A DNA stretch of 64,000 bases from Narthecium ossifragum (GCA_963920575.1 OY986966.1:26689717-26753716), one strand, 5' to 3'. Positions 21,501 to 33,686 are shown, counted from the first letter of the stretch. Numbers and translations are program-made. The notes: a model not told the origin generated them from the sequence alone.

Positions 21501-24392
21501 ATTGCACGTGCTATCAACACAAGTCTTACCCTTTATAGCAGAAGAATCAGTAGACATTCTCATCTGAGAACTGGAGTTCTCTTGTTCAGAATGGTCTGAC
21601 TCAGACATAGCACCTTTTGCAAGTAGAGTATGCAATGCAAGTTCAAACCTATAAATGAGTCGACATTAACGAAGATTGGGGATATAACAGCTACAGAAAA
21701 ATACTAAATATAATGGATTACACTAGGAGATAGACTGCATACCTTTTCTCCTCATTAGGTACCCAAAGTTCATCAGATGTAAGAAGAGCATGTAAAGTTT
21801 GGGACGAAAGTTTTGGTAGCACCTGTTTGTAAAAGTCAGTGTTTTAAATAGAAAATACATATAGCTAAACCAAAAACCACATGCTAGAAGGACAAGAACA
21901 TTAGATGAAAAAAATCGTCATCATCGAAACAAAACTACACATAAGATACCGATTTGCATAAGAAAAAGAATCAAGAGGTATCCCAATATAACACAAGAAA
22001 AAAATAGAAGTTGATTGACAATAATAGTCACATAAAACAATACAGTGGCATCGCAAGAAACTAAAAGAAATTGCACGCCAGTCCAGTATATATAAACGAG
22101 AAAATGCAATAGGCTGGGGTGCAAACATGCATATCATAAACTTTTGTTTTTTCAAGTGCCTGGTCCTACACAAGCTACTGGTTTTTCTGCCTAGCTGAAT
22201 TTTCTAAGTTCTTCTGTGAGACCAAAATTATGGGATCCTTGAACTTGTTATAAGGGGAAAGGACCCTAGGTCCATGATAGTTACATATTTGTTAAATGCT
22301 ATCCTGTCATGAATTTTATGGGGTGTCTACCATGAGCAATCTCATTGACACTTGATAATGATCTTTACAAGTGTACATCGGCTCTGCAATCATAGGGACT
22401 TAACAACACTTCAACCCAATTGAATCACTTGCAGACACAGTCCAAAAGTTTGATACACTGTCTACAGTCTACAAAAGGTTGCCAGGCTGAAGGCATGTTC
22501 ACAAGATATTTGAGTGTTCAATGAAGTTTTAAAAAACCCATAGGCCTGATGACTTCGGGCAATCCACCATGGAGAGACTACTAGAAGAGACAAACTACTG
22601 CTTGTGGGTTTGGAGTGCCCATTGAGAGACTTGTGTCTGTTTCTTTTCATAACCAGAATAGTCAATGTGGTACAGCAATACAATGAACCCATATTAAAGC
22701 TAGATAGATGCAAGCATAACAAGCTGTCTTCAGAATCTGGTGATAGATATACAATAGTTTAAGACTTAATAAGGTAGTGATATGGAGAGAATCAATTATT
22801 TAGTAGTTCTTAGATTCTTTTGTTGCAAGGAACATGACAGTTTGACCTCCAAAGCCAGGATGGACTAAAACGTACACAGGTGCTCAGTGATGAAGTATGG
22901 ACCATGGAACCTATCTTCGAAACAAAAGAGGTAAAAGAAAAAAGAACATTAAACTAGAAGAATGTATCCGGCAAAGGCTTGCCAGATCTTGTGGACATGA
23001 TTAACATCTAGCAGGTCATTTATTGATCTAAAGATTCAGCAACGTATGCTAGAAAGAAATTTTCTCCTTGCCTCTCGTAACTCCATGGTTCCACTTTGAC
23101 AAAGGTAACCCCAGCATGCATTCCGAACACGCTCTCCATGAATACCATAGTCTTGGCTCTCCGCAAACACCTGCTCACAAACAAACATGGTGTTAACCTA
23201 GAAGAACATTGCAAAATGCACCACAAGCAACTGGATCCTAACCTGATAAGCCAAAAAGTTTGAAGTCCAAAGCTCCGAAATAATGAAATCAGTGCAAATA
23301 GCGCATAAATCCTGCAAGTAAGGCCGTGATAAAAAAACCAAAACACTTGTAAGAAACCATGCGCTGAGGATCTAAATCTATGATTATGTGGGGTGTAAAG
23401 GATATCATTCAACTATAATCGATGGAACCTGCAGGTCCAGAAAAGAAGCAGCAGCAAGGACACGGAATGCATTGTTGTCATTCAGCTTGGGATGGTGTCC
23501 ATAGATGTAGGCTAAGGCTACAGCAATTGCCTCCGAATTAACATTAGCATCATCAATATGCAAGACCAAAGTTGGCGCACCAGCCTCCTTCCAGGGCCCA
23601 TGAAGCATATTCCTGTCAGAAATTCCCAAATTAAACCGACTGGAGGACATGAGAAAACTTCACCTGAAACACTGTAAAAAAATACTATGCAATGCAAGAA
23701 AATGAAATCTTAAGAGTGCTTTGACCCCGGAAGTCGTTGTTTCTCACAGATAGATAAACTGGAATGACATGGTTTGAAGTATGAATCAAGACTCCTTCTA
23801 CATTCACTAACATTTCACAGAACAATAAGTAAAAGGTTCGTCATGGAAATGCTATGAAAAGCAGATTGAAAAAAGACTATAAATTCAAATGTAGAATTCG
23901 AAAAGAAGAAAATAAGGTCTTATATAACGGCACTCCCCATGTAGAATTCAATAAAAGAGGATAAAACAGGCAAAAACCATGAGAAATAGCATGCATTCAG
24001 GACGCATATCAAAGATGAGACCTCCACATGCAAATTTATAACAAAATTAAACTAAATAATTAGCCATCCAGTATCAAGAACTCATAAAAAAAACATGATA
24101 TTCAACAAACCATAGCAAGAAGCACTGAGGCAGCGCACCTAAAGTAAGAGCTTCGGGAGAGAATGAGCCGATGGAGACGGTACGCCGACCCCATCGCCTG
24201 GACCACCACATCCGAGAACGCTCCGGAATTAAATCCCTCCATCTGTATATGATCACAGAGAGCCGCGAGATTACAATCCACAGCCCGGAGCTCTCCACTA
24301 CTCCGATCATTATCGGACGGCTGCGGCAGGTGGTGCGCCGGCTGTTGCGGGGGCGCCGCCGCCTGCGCCTGGGATGGAGGGGCCATCTCCAT
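18533..24392 (-). CDS. BTB/POZ-domain protein, 867 residues
   Basis: Twelve exons in transcription order: 24392-24139, 23612-23429, 23311-23243, 23170-23072, 21822-21743, 21648-20823, 20714-20035, 19285-19201, 19125-19074, 18974-18925, 18851-18804 and 18709-18533. The BTB fold (about residues 50-180) shows FSDVVVQAMGSAYRLHRLILSRSSYFR and ALAYIYGHHPKLNDNNAFRVLAAASFLDLQ, followed by a BACK-like helical part. BTB proteins often bind Cullin3 as ubiquitin-ligase adaptors; that role is inferred. The middle (exons 6-7) is long, Ser/Gln-rich and has a Cys cluster (CKNCCLIACACRQSYGC). The C-terminal part (VEFEDVLRL to VMVFGSFKQTGTLLPKAPKGWGWRTALLF) looks conserved but I cannot name it. Intron 4 uses a GC donor (GAG|GCAAGG). 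The start at 24392 is supported by an in-frame stop upstream that closes a short uORF. Confidence 0.88.
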
Positions 24393-25032
24393 GACGCCGG
24401 GAAGCGAATCAGCGGGCAGAGGCGCCGCCTAAAGCTGAGCTGCGGCGGGGACAACGCGTCCTCCTCCGCCTCCCCACCTCGCCTTCGCCTCCACTACGAC
24501 ACACGGAGGACTGGGAGACGCCATTGATGGACTGGATCCTTGTGGATTTGTAGGGTTTCGGATGCCGGGGGGAAGAGGGCAGGGTTTTAAATGCGTAGAA
24601 ATCGGGGAGATTAAAGAGGGAGTGACGAATGTGGGGGTATTCGGCCTTCGGGAGGAAAAGACGAAATGGTGGTTTTAATCTTAGAAATTTTATGATGCTC
24701 TTAAGTTTGTTACCTAGGTAACCTTACTTGGAGGGAATACTGTTCGTCTCACTGTACCAAACTTATATCTAGACATTCATTACCTTACCTAGGTAATGTA
24801 ATTTGTTGTTGCTTGGCTGTATAAAAAAATGTATAGGATAAAATTATATATCGTCATTGCTACAAGGTGTTTGTTGCGTTTATCAATAGTATGATTTTAC
24901 ATTTGAAAATTTAATATGTTGGAGCCGAATAACGTTATACGACCTCTATGTTGGTATAATTTAAAAAAAAAAATCACATCATCTTTTGTTTTTAGTATAA
25001 TACCATAATTGCCCATACTTTCTCATGCTTAA

Positions 25033-25330
25033 GAGCGTTTGGTTGCATGCTCATCATGGTCCAAGCCAATGTTTGGTTAATCATATACATCAACTTATAC
25101 TACATCAGTTAATGTAAAAAAATGATTTCATGCAGCATCAGATGATGCAGAATCAAACAGAAAACGAAAGATTTGGATTCGATGAAACAGCTGTATCAAT
25201 GGATGCAATACATACTAATCAAATAGAAAATGAAATGATACCGTCAGTTGATACAAACAACCAAACAAAGAAAACAAGAAAAGAATGTATCAACTGGTGC
25301 AGTATCAACTGATGCAAACAAACAAACGCC
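25033..25330. mobile_element. Probable MITE in BTB promoter unit 1
   Basis: Inward-reading ends GAGCGTTTGGTTGCATG and GGCGTTTGTTTGTTTGCAT are related inverted repeats of the (G)GCGTTTG type seen in Tourist-like MITEs. No clear target duplication was found, and the interior has no coding capacity. Confidence 0.5.
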
Positions 25331-26400
25331 TGCAGCCTCAGGATATTTTTATATATCCATTGTATATTATACCATACATCATTTGTATGTAATGTTGCCA
25401 AACACTCTAAACTCTCATATTATATAAGCTTATCATGTGTTGTACCAAACACTGTATAATATTAAAAAAATATATTGATAAAATTATCCATTGAACAGCT
25501 TATATAATGTATATGTTACACATCCATGTCCTATATAGCTAACCATACATGTTGCAAATCATTATCGTCTATCCTTGTGCAATTCATAAATTACCACAAA
25601 TATGACGATTAAAAGGTAAAAAAGAAACAGTAAACGATACTTTTTATAATATTTGATAGTTAATTACCAAAAATATCAATATAGTGTTTCGGTAGTGAAC
25701 AATCAAACAATGTAATATTAATTAAACACCGAACGTTAACATAGTGTTTGATAGTCCACCATAGAAGGTGATAACATAGTACGACAGTGGAATCCCATAT
25801 GTACAAAATTGTCATGTAGTTAACAATAAATGTGGGGCTCCTGTATCCTACGAACTTAATCAAAATCTGATTATTTTTTTAAAAACAAAAAATTAGTTGA
25901 GCCCGAAGGCTAGTCGAACATTCTTACAAACCGAGAAAAGGCGGCAACGAATCCACAAACCTTAATCAAAATCTGACGCATAAACTTCACTCTACTGATA
26001 AAAATTATTATAGCTTATAAACTTATTAGCTTAAAAATGGTCCATTTCATTGCACCGGAGGATAACTCCGCCTTCGCCTCTACTGCGACGCACAGAGGAC
26101 TGGTGGGAGACGCCATTGATGGACTGGATCCTTGTGGATTTCTAGGGTTTCGTTTCGGGTGCCGGGGAGACTACGGCATGGTTTTAAATGTGGGAGTAAT
26201 GGGATCGATTAAGATTGGAGTGAGGATTGGGGGACTCCGAGAAACAGACTAATGGCGGTTTAATTTTAAAATTTTTATGGTGCTCTAAGTTTGTAATTGT
26301 TACTTTAGGTAATCTTACTCGGAGGGAATACTGTACGAAACTTAGCGCTAAGCCACTAACGTATATTACCTAAGTAATGCACTAATGTTACTGTTGCAAA

Positions 26401-26593
26401 GCCCCCATTTGGTTCGGGGTTAGGGTTAAGGGGAATATGGGATTAGAAAAAATGAGGATAAGAAATGGAGGAAATAAAAAGTAAAGAGAAATATGATAAG
26501 TGGAATAGTAGTAATCCTGTAATCATTGCTTTAATGTTTGGTAAAAAATAAAAATAAAATAGGGGTAACCGCTTAACCCCGTCAAATAAGGGC
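26401..26593. mobile_element. Probable Tourist-like MITE in BTB promoter unit 2
   Basis: The left end GCCCCCATTTGGTTCGGGG and the reverse complement of the right end, GCCCTTATTTGACGGGG, match over most of about 20 bp. The element is 193 bp, non-coding and absent from the paired promoter unit. The target duplication is unclear. Confidence 0.6.
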
Positions 26594-27169
26594 TAATTTT
26601 TGTCTATACTAATGCGATTCATAAATTACAACAAATATGAGGGTTGAAAGGTAAAAAGAAGAGGCCTATCTATCTCTTGTAATCTTAGGAAATATTTTAA
26701 TCAAAATCTGATATATAAAATTTCACTCTAATGATAAAATATTGTTATAACTTATAAACTTAGCTTTAAAATAGTCCATTTCATAGTACTGGAGGAGAGT
26801 GGTGTAAATAATGAACATTCAATCTAATAAATTTGAGAATACTTATTCAATTAGATAAAGGGGTTTTTGTCTATATATACCCTTCCAAATTCATGTAAAT
26901 TAATTTAATTTTATTACTTTTCAATTAGGATAAATTATATACACACTAGAGTGGGCTCGTGTCACCTAACACGCTTATTTCTGTTAACCGACAACTAACA
27001 CTCTCTCTCTATATACATAGTCCCCTCTCCACTAACTCCCCCTCTCATCCACCATCAAATATAAACTCTATAAACATAGAGAAATAATCTAGACCATCTT
27101 ATTAATGCGCTGCACTTTATGAGGTAGATATATAGCCCTTGAGTAGCTCAAGCGGTTACTAACCACTAA

Positions 27170-27541
27170 GGCCACGTTTGTTTCACGGAACATGATATGG
27201 GTGGATATAATCTCCCAGGAGATTGTATCCTGGGATATATTCTCCCGAGAGATGATGTGAGGGGTTAAATTCTTCTCTCCTGCTTGGTAAGACAAAGGAT
27301 AAGATGGGAGAAGATTTAATCAAATATTTAAATATTTTATTTTTTAATCCAATGGATCTTATCTCATGGGATTACATATCACACCTCCCCTATGGGATTA
27401 TTTTGTCCCATGTACAAGAGATATGGAGTCCCAATGGGATTATTTATCCCAAGTCTAAAATTACACCAAACATGAGATAAAATGGAGTCAACGGGATTAC
27501 TAATCTTATCCCACCTATAATACCACGAAACAAACGAGCCC
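27170..27541. mobile_element. Tourist-like (PIF/Harbinger) MITE with TAA target duplication
   Basis: The ends GGCCACGTTTGTTTC and, read inward from the right, GGGCTCGTTTGTTTC form a 15-bp TIR pair. TAA flanks both sides (27167-27169 and 27542-27544), the 3-bp target duplication typical of PIF/Harbinger elements. Length is 372 bp with no coding capacity. Confidence 0.8.
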
Positions 27542-27896
27542 TAAAGTAGAAGTTTGGTCTTGGTGTCTAGTCAATCTAGGAGAATGATATAAAGGGCTAG
27601 TTCTCTAAAGCACTCGAAGAATTCTACCAGCCATGTCCAGGGCCAAAATGGACACAACAAATGAGTCATCAGTGGTATAAGAAATGCGTTGTGTGAGCAT
27701 TGTTGTCTTGGTGTACATAAAAGCTAAACAGTTCAAGACATCGTGTTCACCGTTTAGCAAATACATCCGATAGTGTTTTACTAAGAAAGGTTCAAAGCCG
27801 AAAGCTATCTCTTCTGATGCAGTAAGTTTCTGCGGTACTCTCAAGTGCATTAGGATCATACAGTATTTGATTAGTCATTTGATTCATGTGGGGAAT

Positions 27897-28979
27897 TGTT
27901 GGATTTAAGGTTTTTCTAAGGCCCAAAACTCCTAGGGTGAAGGAGTGGGCTAAGCCTTAAATATAGGTGTTGAATCAAATGGACACATTAAAGCCCAGTT
28001 TAGAATAGAGCCATATGAAGCTCATGTGAGTGTGTGTAAATGTTTAGTCCCACATTGCTTGGAATAAAGAACATTTCTCTAGTTTATATAGAGCCTTGGG
28101 CATCTATAGTTTGAATGTGTGTAAAAACTAGAGAGAGGCACACACATGTGCATGCACGTGTGCCACCGCCTGTCGGCAACCCGGCGCCGGCGACGGTGAC
28201 ATGTGCGTTCATGTGAGCGCCACATGTACGCCACACTTGCATTTTTTTTTGCCTACGTGGCATGTGGTTGTTCATCTTTTACAAGTGGGTTGAGCTACAT
28301 TGAGTGAGCCATTAATTCACCAGAAGTGGGTTGAGTCAGTTATGACTCTTGGTCTCCCCATGATACCTATGATTGGGCAGTTATGGATGAGGTGGCAGCC
28401 CATGTTCTCTTGGGTGATTGTTACTGGTGACGTGGCGCTTGTTCAGCTCCCCACTAAGTAGCAGTTACCGGTGGTGTGGGGCCCATGACTGGGCGGTTAT
28501 TGATGACGTGGCATCAGTTACTGATGACGTGACGAGTCTCTTCACCTCTCCACTAAATGGCTGATCAACTAGCCTAGCTAGCCTATATATAGGACCTCAT
28601 ACCAGTCATTCTAAAAGCTTGCTCATGCATTCACCTCTTACCACACCACTTGCACAATAGGGGGTCCTGATTGAGAGTACCGTATCATCTTGGAGCTCGA
28701 AGGGTGATCGGATGGCCGGCTTCTCTCCAATCGCGGTGGATCGTTGTACCCTGTGAGCTTTTTGCTTGAAGAACTAGAAACAAGGGGTGGTGGGCAAATA
28801 AAACTTAAGGGCACAGTGTGATACACTGGTCTCGATCAAGCGTTTCTTTTACGCTATCTTCTTCTTCCTACTTGCATTCGAATAAATGGTAAGGATCAGT
28901 TCTTTTATTTAGTTGTTTTACTTGTAAAGGATCTACGCTATTTAAGAAAAAAGCAAGGATGTAGTTCTTATTTCCAACA
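27897..28979. mobile_element. Solo LTR, probably Copia-type
   Basis: The block begins TGTTGGATTTAAGG and ends TTATTTCCAACA, the TG...CA inverted ends of a plant LTR. It contains the common Copia-LTR motif AGTCCCACATTG (about 28048), a TATA-like CTATATATAGG (about 28583) and a U5-like tail. No internal retroelement domain or second LTR is seen nearby, so it appears to be solo. The flanking five bases (GGAAT and ATATA) do not match, so the insertion has been rearranged or the ends are slightly off. Confidence 0.7.
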
Positions 28980-28988
28980 ATATATGCT

Positions 28989-29802
28989 TCACAAGCTGTG
29001 GTGCATCATTCCATGCACAATCACTAGTCCGATGACGAGACAATGGTCTATGTTTGGCTCCACCACCAAACTAAGAACATCATCTCCAAATGCAATTCCA
29101 GATGCTGTCTCCTTCCTCTTAGCCTACAAAATTTTGGATCAGTACCATCAGATATGGAATTAATCTTTGCACAAATCAAGTAACAAATCATGGACTGAAA
29201 CTATCAGGAAGAGGAAGAAGAAGAAGAAGAAGAAGAGAAAACTAGCTAGCTCAAACCTATAGCTACCTCGGCGACAAGATGGCCGGAAACATCGACTATC
29301 TTGAACGATGATTTGGTGGGAAAACCATCAATGTGAAAAAGTTTCAGAAATCCATCCTCGCCTCTAAATTCACAGTATGGTCTTCTGTCTTTCAGAATCC
29401 TGCAAGGCTTCTTCACTTTGAACCATGGCTTCATCAACTCCTCTTGCTGAGGTCCCTTCTTGCAGCTATAACCTTCCCACACCCTAAATCTCTGCACAGG
29501 TTAATATTATATATTCTTCATGATCATAATAATTATTAACTTTGTGATATAAAAAGAAATTAAAGCTAAATTACCTTTTTAAGGATTTTAAAGAGGACTT
29601 TGCCACCAAGATCCATGAGAAAGACTTCAGTACTTCTCCCTCCCTTGCAGTCATAGTTGTCGACCCGGTAGATGATCCGGCCGCCGGAATCATAGACGGT
29701 GCAGCCGTTGCCGTTGAAGACCAGCGACTTCATCCATATGGTGAATACCTCTCTCTCCAAGCTTAGTTCTTGAGAAGAAGAACAAGGATGGATCTTTGAC
29801 AT
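28989..29802 (-). CDS. LURP-one-related (LOR) protein
   Basis: Three exons: 29802-29575, 29491-29267 and 29123-28989, giving 195 residues. LOR proteins have a Tubby C-terminal-like beta-barrel fold; Arabidopsis LURP1 contributes to oomycete resistance, but most members have no known role. Family features visible are FTIWMKSLVFNGNGCTVYDS, GGRIIYRVDNY, the EVFLMDLGGKVLFKI strand, KPWFKVKKPCRILK and the C-terminal FGDDVLSLVVEPNIDH followed by a hydrophobic strand. Length matches the usual 190-220 residues. The Met at 29802 is preferred over an upstream in-frame Met in the AT-rich leader because it directly precedes the family's N-terminal region and follows a TATA-like box. The stop codon lies only 9 bp from the solo LTR end, so the 3' UTR must run into the LTR. 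Confidence 0.9.
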
Positions 29803-29847
29803 TAGAGAGAAATTAAGGAATGAGCTAATGTTGTTGCACCAAACAAG

Positions 29848-29868
29848 GCTTGATATATATATATATAT
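29848..29868 (-). promoter_or_regulatory. TATA-like element of the LOR gene
   Basis: An alternating TA run (CCTATATATATATATATC on the minus strand) lies about 50 bp upstream of the LOR start codon, the right distance for a TATA box with a very short leader. Confidence 0.55.
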
Positions 29869-31559
29869 AGGAGTAACATAAGTACATAACATTCACACGA
29901 GTCCTAGCTAGCTGGCTAATTGTGGATAAGTACTATGCAAGTAGTCATGTTTCTTTATAGGAAAACGTGATAATTAATGAGATAAACAATGTTGACTAAT
30001 GAACTTTAAAAGAGAAGGTAATCTAAACTATGTGCATGACAAGACAAAGATAATGTAATGCATTCACCATGCAAGTAATATAAGCAAAAATATATGTCCT
30101 TTTAGGCTTTTAAGTTTCGTTATGATTCATGAACGCTTAGCATACATATATATTTGCTGCCTTTGAATATTAAAGCAGGCAAGAGAAAAGGATATGAATT
30201 AAAAGATGCATGCAAGAGTCAGCTAGACAAAGGTACTGGTTTGGACGCCAGGTATAGAAGAAATGATTTGGCTTTAGCTTGGGATTTGTTTTATTTACTT
30301 CTATTCTAATGGGTGAAAATGTAATAGCATATGGTATAGCTCGATCGTGTCGATTCTCCGGAGTTCTTATTATTTGGGAACCGGAGGACGATCAACCGAC
30401 GCTGAATAAGTTTTTATAATTCTAACCTACGGACTCAACTCATAAAAAAAAAAAAAAGAGTTAGACAGAGGTACGTACGATGTGAGCTAGAGTTGGAACT
30501 CTTGCTAGCTCCTTCGGTCAGTTTTACATATATATATTGGAATAAAATTCGAATAATTGATCAGTTTACTCCTTCCAATCAGCTTCATGATTGTGATTAA
30601 TAATTAGGAAGGGAGTGCCTGTATTAATTAGCGTGACAGGGAATTATGGTGGTCAGGACCTTCCAAATAAGAACATTGTGTATTAATTGGACATATATGG
30701 ATCTAATTAATTAACCTTATCTTTCATATTATAAGCATCAATCTTCCATGCTACTATTAATTACTATATTTGATCTCATCCAGTTCCTCAAGAACATGCA
30801 AGATTGCCGTGATTAATAAGCTTACATCACAAGAAGTTTGTTCAAAAGCATATGAGAATTTTATAAGTTCTGAAAGGATAGAGTCACATGTAGGTTGGAA
30901 ACAATGTTAGTTGAAGTCCTTTGGAACTAAATAATTGCAATCTTCACGACACTAATTAATGCCGCCATTTTGATCTCAAACTTACACGTATCGGCTAGTG
31001 ATAGGAGAGAACTGTTTCTGGCAATAATAGAGATTCAAATAGTTGAAGAACAGCTCGACCATGAATCTAGGAAAGTCTAGGAGTATGATTTGGATCAAAC
31101 TTGTATAGATTATAAGTATCATCCACATGTTTATCCTGATTGTTTATTAGATGTAATTAGTGGTTATCGATAACTTGGCTGCTAATTAGGTCAAATGTTC
31201 ATGCTTCTTTAATTCAATGTTTATTTATATATATATATGTGTGTGTGTGATCAGGGCGGATCTAGCAGTAGACTAGACCGGGCTGTACACATAGATTAGC
31301 CTAGAGGAGATAGAATACCCTTTCCCTTGACCATTGAATTATTCAATTAAACCCTTGATGGCGTCTTCTTTGGTCCCTTTCGGCGGTTCAAAAGATTTAT
31401 TTGCATCGAAATTGGGAGGTGGGTTCTTCATAAAGATCATATAATATGTAACACTTTGTTATGGTTTAACTTTCGTTTAATAGCTTAGGCTTAGCAACAT
31501 AATTTTTCAAGGATTATTATTCTTCCAATACAAGGTGAGTTCTTCCTATATAATATCTA
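29869..31559. other. AT-rich upstream region of the LOR gene, no gene recognised
   Basis: No coding signal, RNA gene or clear element was recognised. It contains short A-runs (about 30442) and a TA/TG microsatellite near 31229-31250. Confidence 0.6.
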
Positions 31560-32061
31560 GGTCAAATTGGACATTAGTACCCTATAGTTTCGAGTTTTTG
31601 CAATCTAATATCTTGAATTTAAAAAATTGCGCTTTAGTACCCAACGTTAAAAACTTATGAATTTTAGTCTCGCCCTCTCGACACGATTACTCTAATTTAA
31701 TGGCAAATGGTTTTGCACCCGTTCCTGCCGCTTAAAGTGGTTTTCTCATTTTCCCTCGACGATATAAATGACTTATCTAGGGTTTCTTAGGGTTTATTCA
31801 CATCCAACATCGTCGAAGCAAAATTCGACGATTCCAGGTTATCTAGATAATAGTCTTCAATTCGGAAGGATGACCAGAAATCATTGCATTTTGCTCCGGC
31901 GGTATTGGATGCGTGCACGTGACCGGTTTGTCATCCAATTAGAGTAATGGCGTCGAGAGGGTGGGACTAAAGTGCATAAGTTTGTAACGTCAGGTATTAA
32001 AGTGTAGTTTTTTAAGTTTAAGGTACTAAATTGTGAAAATATATTAAAGTGCAATTTGCCC
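31560..32061. mobile_element. Mutator-like non-autonomous element with long TIRs
   Basis: The left end GGTCAAATTGGACATTAGTACC and the inward-read right end GGGCAAATTGCACTTTAATA belong to imperfect arms of about 150 bp that continue through GCCCTCTCGACACGATTACTC on the left and its partner on the right. Flanking 9-mers TAATATCTA (31551-31559) and TGATATTTA (32062-32070) agree at seven of nine positions, fitting a decayed 9-bp Mutator target duplication. No coding capacity. Confidence 0.72.
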
Positions 32062-32625
32062 TGATATTTAATATGAGGTATTATTCTTTCAATTTATGTT
32101 TGTTTCATTTGACCTAGCTCCCTCTTTTCTAATTGAAAACTATAGCTTATAAGAGTTCTGATGAATTAAGTTAGTTCTTGGGAACTTCTTAGTTCTTAGT
32201 TAAGAAGCTCAAATTTGATCATAGTTAAGGTAGAAGTCTAACCATGTCTCTTTCTTTCTAAACTGCAATTAATATAATCATTGTGATATCATGGTTTTAA
32301 TTGTCCATTCAAAGAAACAGATGAGAAATGTCTATCATGGGGCCATGCCCTGTTGGAAAGCACCTATCTTTCTGGCTTCTTAATTGATGAGGGTTGAAAA
32401 GCAGAGCACTTTAGGACCCTTCCTTCTTTTTTTTAAGCAAGAATAGCTTTGGCTTATTAGGCTTGATTTAGTATCATTAATATCACTTTCATTACAATTT
32501 ACAAGCCTGTTTATAATATTTCTTTTTGTTAATATTTAAGATGCTATAATTTGGTGGGCCTGATCCCTGGTTTTTTTTTGCATTGGCAAAATTATATAAT
32601 AATCTCCCTGAGATTGGATAACCAT

Positions 32626-33122
32626 TGATGCAGGACAAAGCCCGGACCTGACCGAGTCCGATCCGGAGCAGCTCCCGATGCGATCCGAACGCGTGCGGAC
32701 TCCATCCGTCCGACTCAGATCCCCGGGCGATCTCGACCGTCGAATGGACATAACTTTTTATCCGGGTGTCCGATCGGGGCGTGCGACTAGTCGAAACGAC
32801 CGGCTCGACAAGCCCGTCAAGAATCATCGGAGATCGAAGATCTCTCCATGACCTTAACCTCCGAATTTCCAAATTCCTTTTCGTTTGGCTTAAAATTCAG
32901 TTTTTGTGAAAAACTTTTCTTTTTAGGCAGTTTGTTCGGGTCCTTTCTATTTTTGGCAAATTTCTTATTTCTAGTAGGTTTTCTCCTATTTGAATTCCGG
33001 GTTTAGTACTTGGATTAGGATAATGATGTTTGAGCCCATATTGAGTTGGTCTGGTCTTTCCTTAAACCTATAAAAGGAGGCCTTAGGGTTTGTAAAAGTT
33101 TTAGTTTTGGATGATGAATAAA
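32626..33122 (+). mobile_element. Possible LTR-retrotransposon LTR fragment
   Basis: From TGATGCAGGACAAAG the sequence has Gypsy-LTR-like character: GGACATAACTTTTTATCCG, GTCCGATCGGGGCG, a TATA box (TATAAAAG at 33069) and a following leader. It is interrupted by the Mutator-like element at 33123-33686, and leader-like sequence resumes after it to about 33790. No gag/pol is present. The ends are not established. Confidence 0.38.
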
Positions 33123-33686
33123 GGCCAAAAAACAGTTTAGTACCATGTAGTTTTTCAGTTTTGCAGTTTAGTACCATGTACTTTCAAAATTATAAAAAAA
33201 TGCTCCAAGTTACATAATAGTTGCAGTTTAGTACCCATCATCCGACGCCGTTATATATTTTAAGGCCAAAAGGTACTTTGGCACCTTGTAGTTTAAAAAT
33301 TTTGCAGTTTAGTACCACGTTGTTTAAAAATTACAAAAAAATGCATGAAGTTACAAAACTGGTCATTTTGGATCCAACGTACTTTTAAACAACGTGGTAC
33401 TAAACTACAAATGCTCCAGGTATAAACCTAGGTTAAAAATGCTCCAAGTTTTGTAACTTCAGGCATTTTTTTCGTAATTTTTAAACACCGTGGTACTAAA
33501 ATGCAAAATTTTTAAACTACAAGGTGCCAAAGTGCTTTTTGGCCTTAAAATATGTAACGACGTCGGATGATGGGTACTAAACTGCAACTATTATGTAACT
33601 TGGAGCATTTTTTTTATAATTTTTAAAATATGTGGTACTAAACTACAAAACTGGGAAACTACATAGTACTAAACTGCTTTTTGGCC
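33123..33686. mobile_element. Mutator-like hairpin element with perfect 9-bp target duplication
   Basis: The element is flanked by ATGAATAAA on both sides (33114-33122 and 33687-33695), a perfect 9-bp duplication. The ends are GGCCAAAAAACAGTTTAGTAC and GTACTAAACTGCTTTTTGGCC. The arms extend about 240 bp each, so nearly the entire 564 bp can fold into one hairpin. Internal copies of GGCCAAAAGG / CTTTTTGGCC suggest a nested or duplicated TIR. There is no coding capacity. Confidence 0.88.

Larger units (their letters stand above)
24480..26800 (-). repeat. Tandem duplication of the BTB promoter and 5' leader
   Basis: Sequence from CGCCTTCGCCTC at 24480, in the BTB 5' leader, recurs at 26069. Shared landmarks follow in the same order: GACGCCATTGATGGACTGG, TAGGGTTTCG, GGAGGGAATACTGT, ATTCATAAATTAC (about 25583 and 26629), AATCAAAATCTGA (about 25966 and 26699) and GTCCATTTCAT (about 26039 and 26775). 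Unit 1 is about 1.59 kb and unit 2 about 0.73 kb; much of the difference is insertions, including MITE-like DNA at 25033-25330 in unit 1 and 26401-26593 in unit 2. The second unit lacks the BTB coding exon. Confidence 0.85.
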
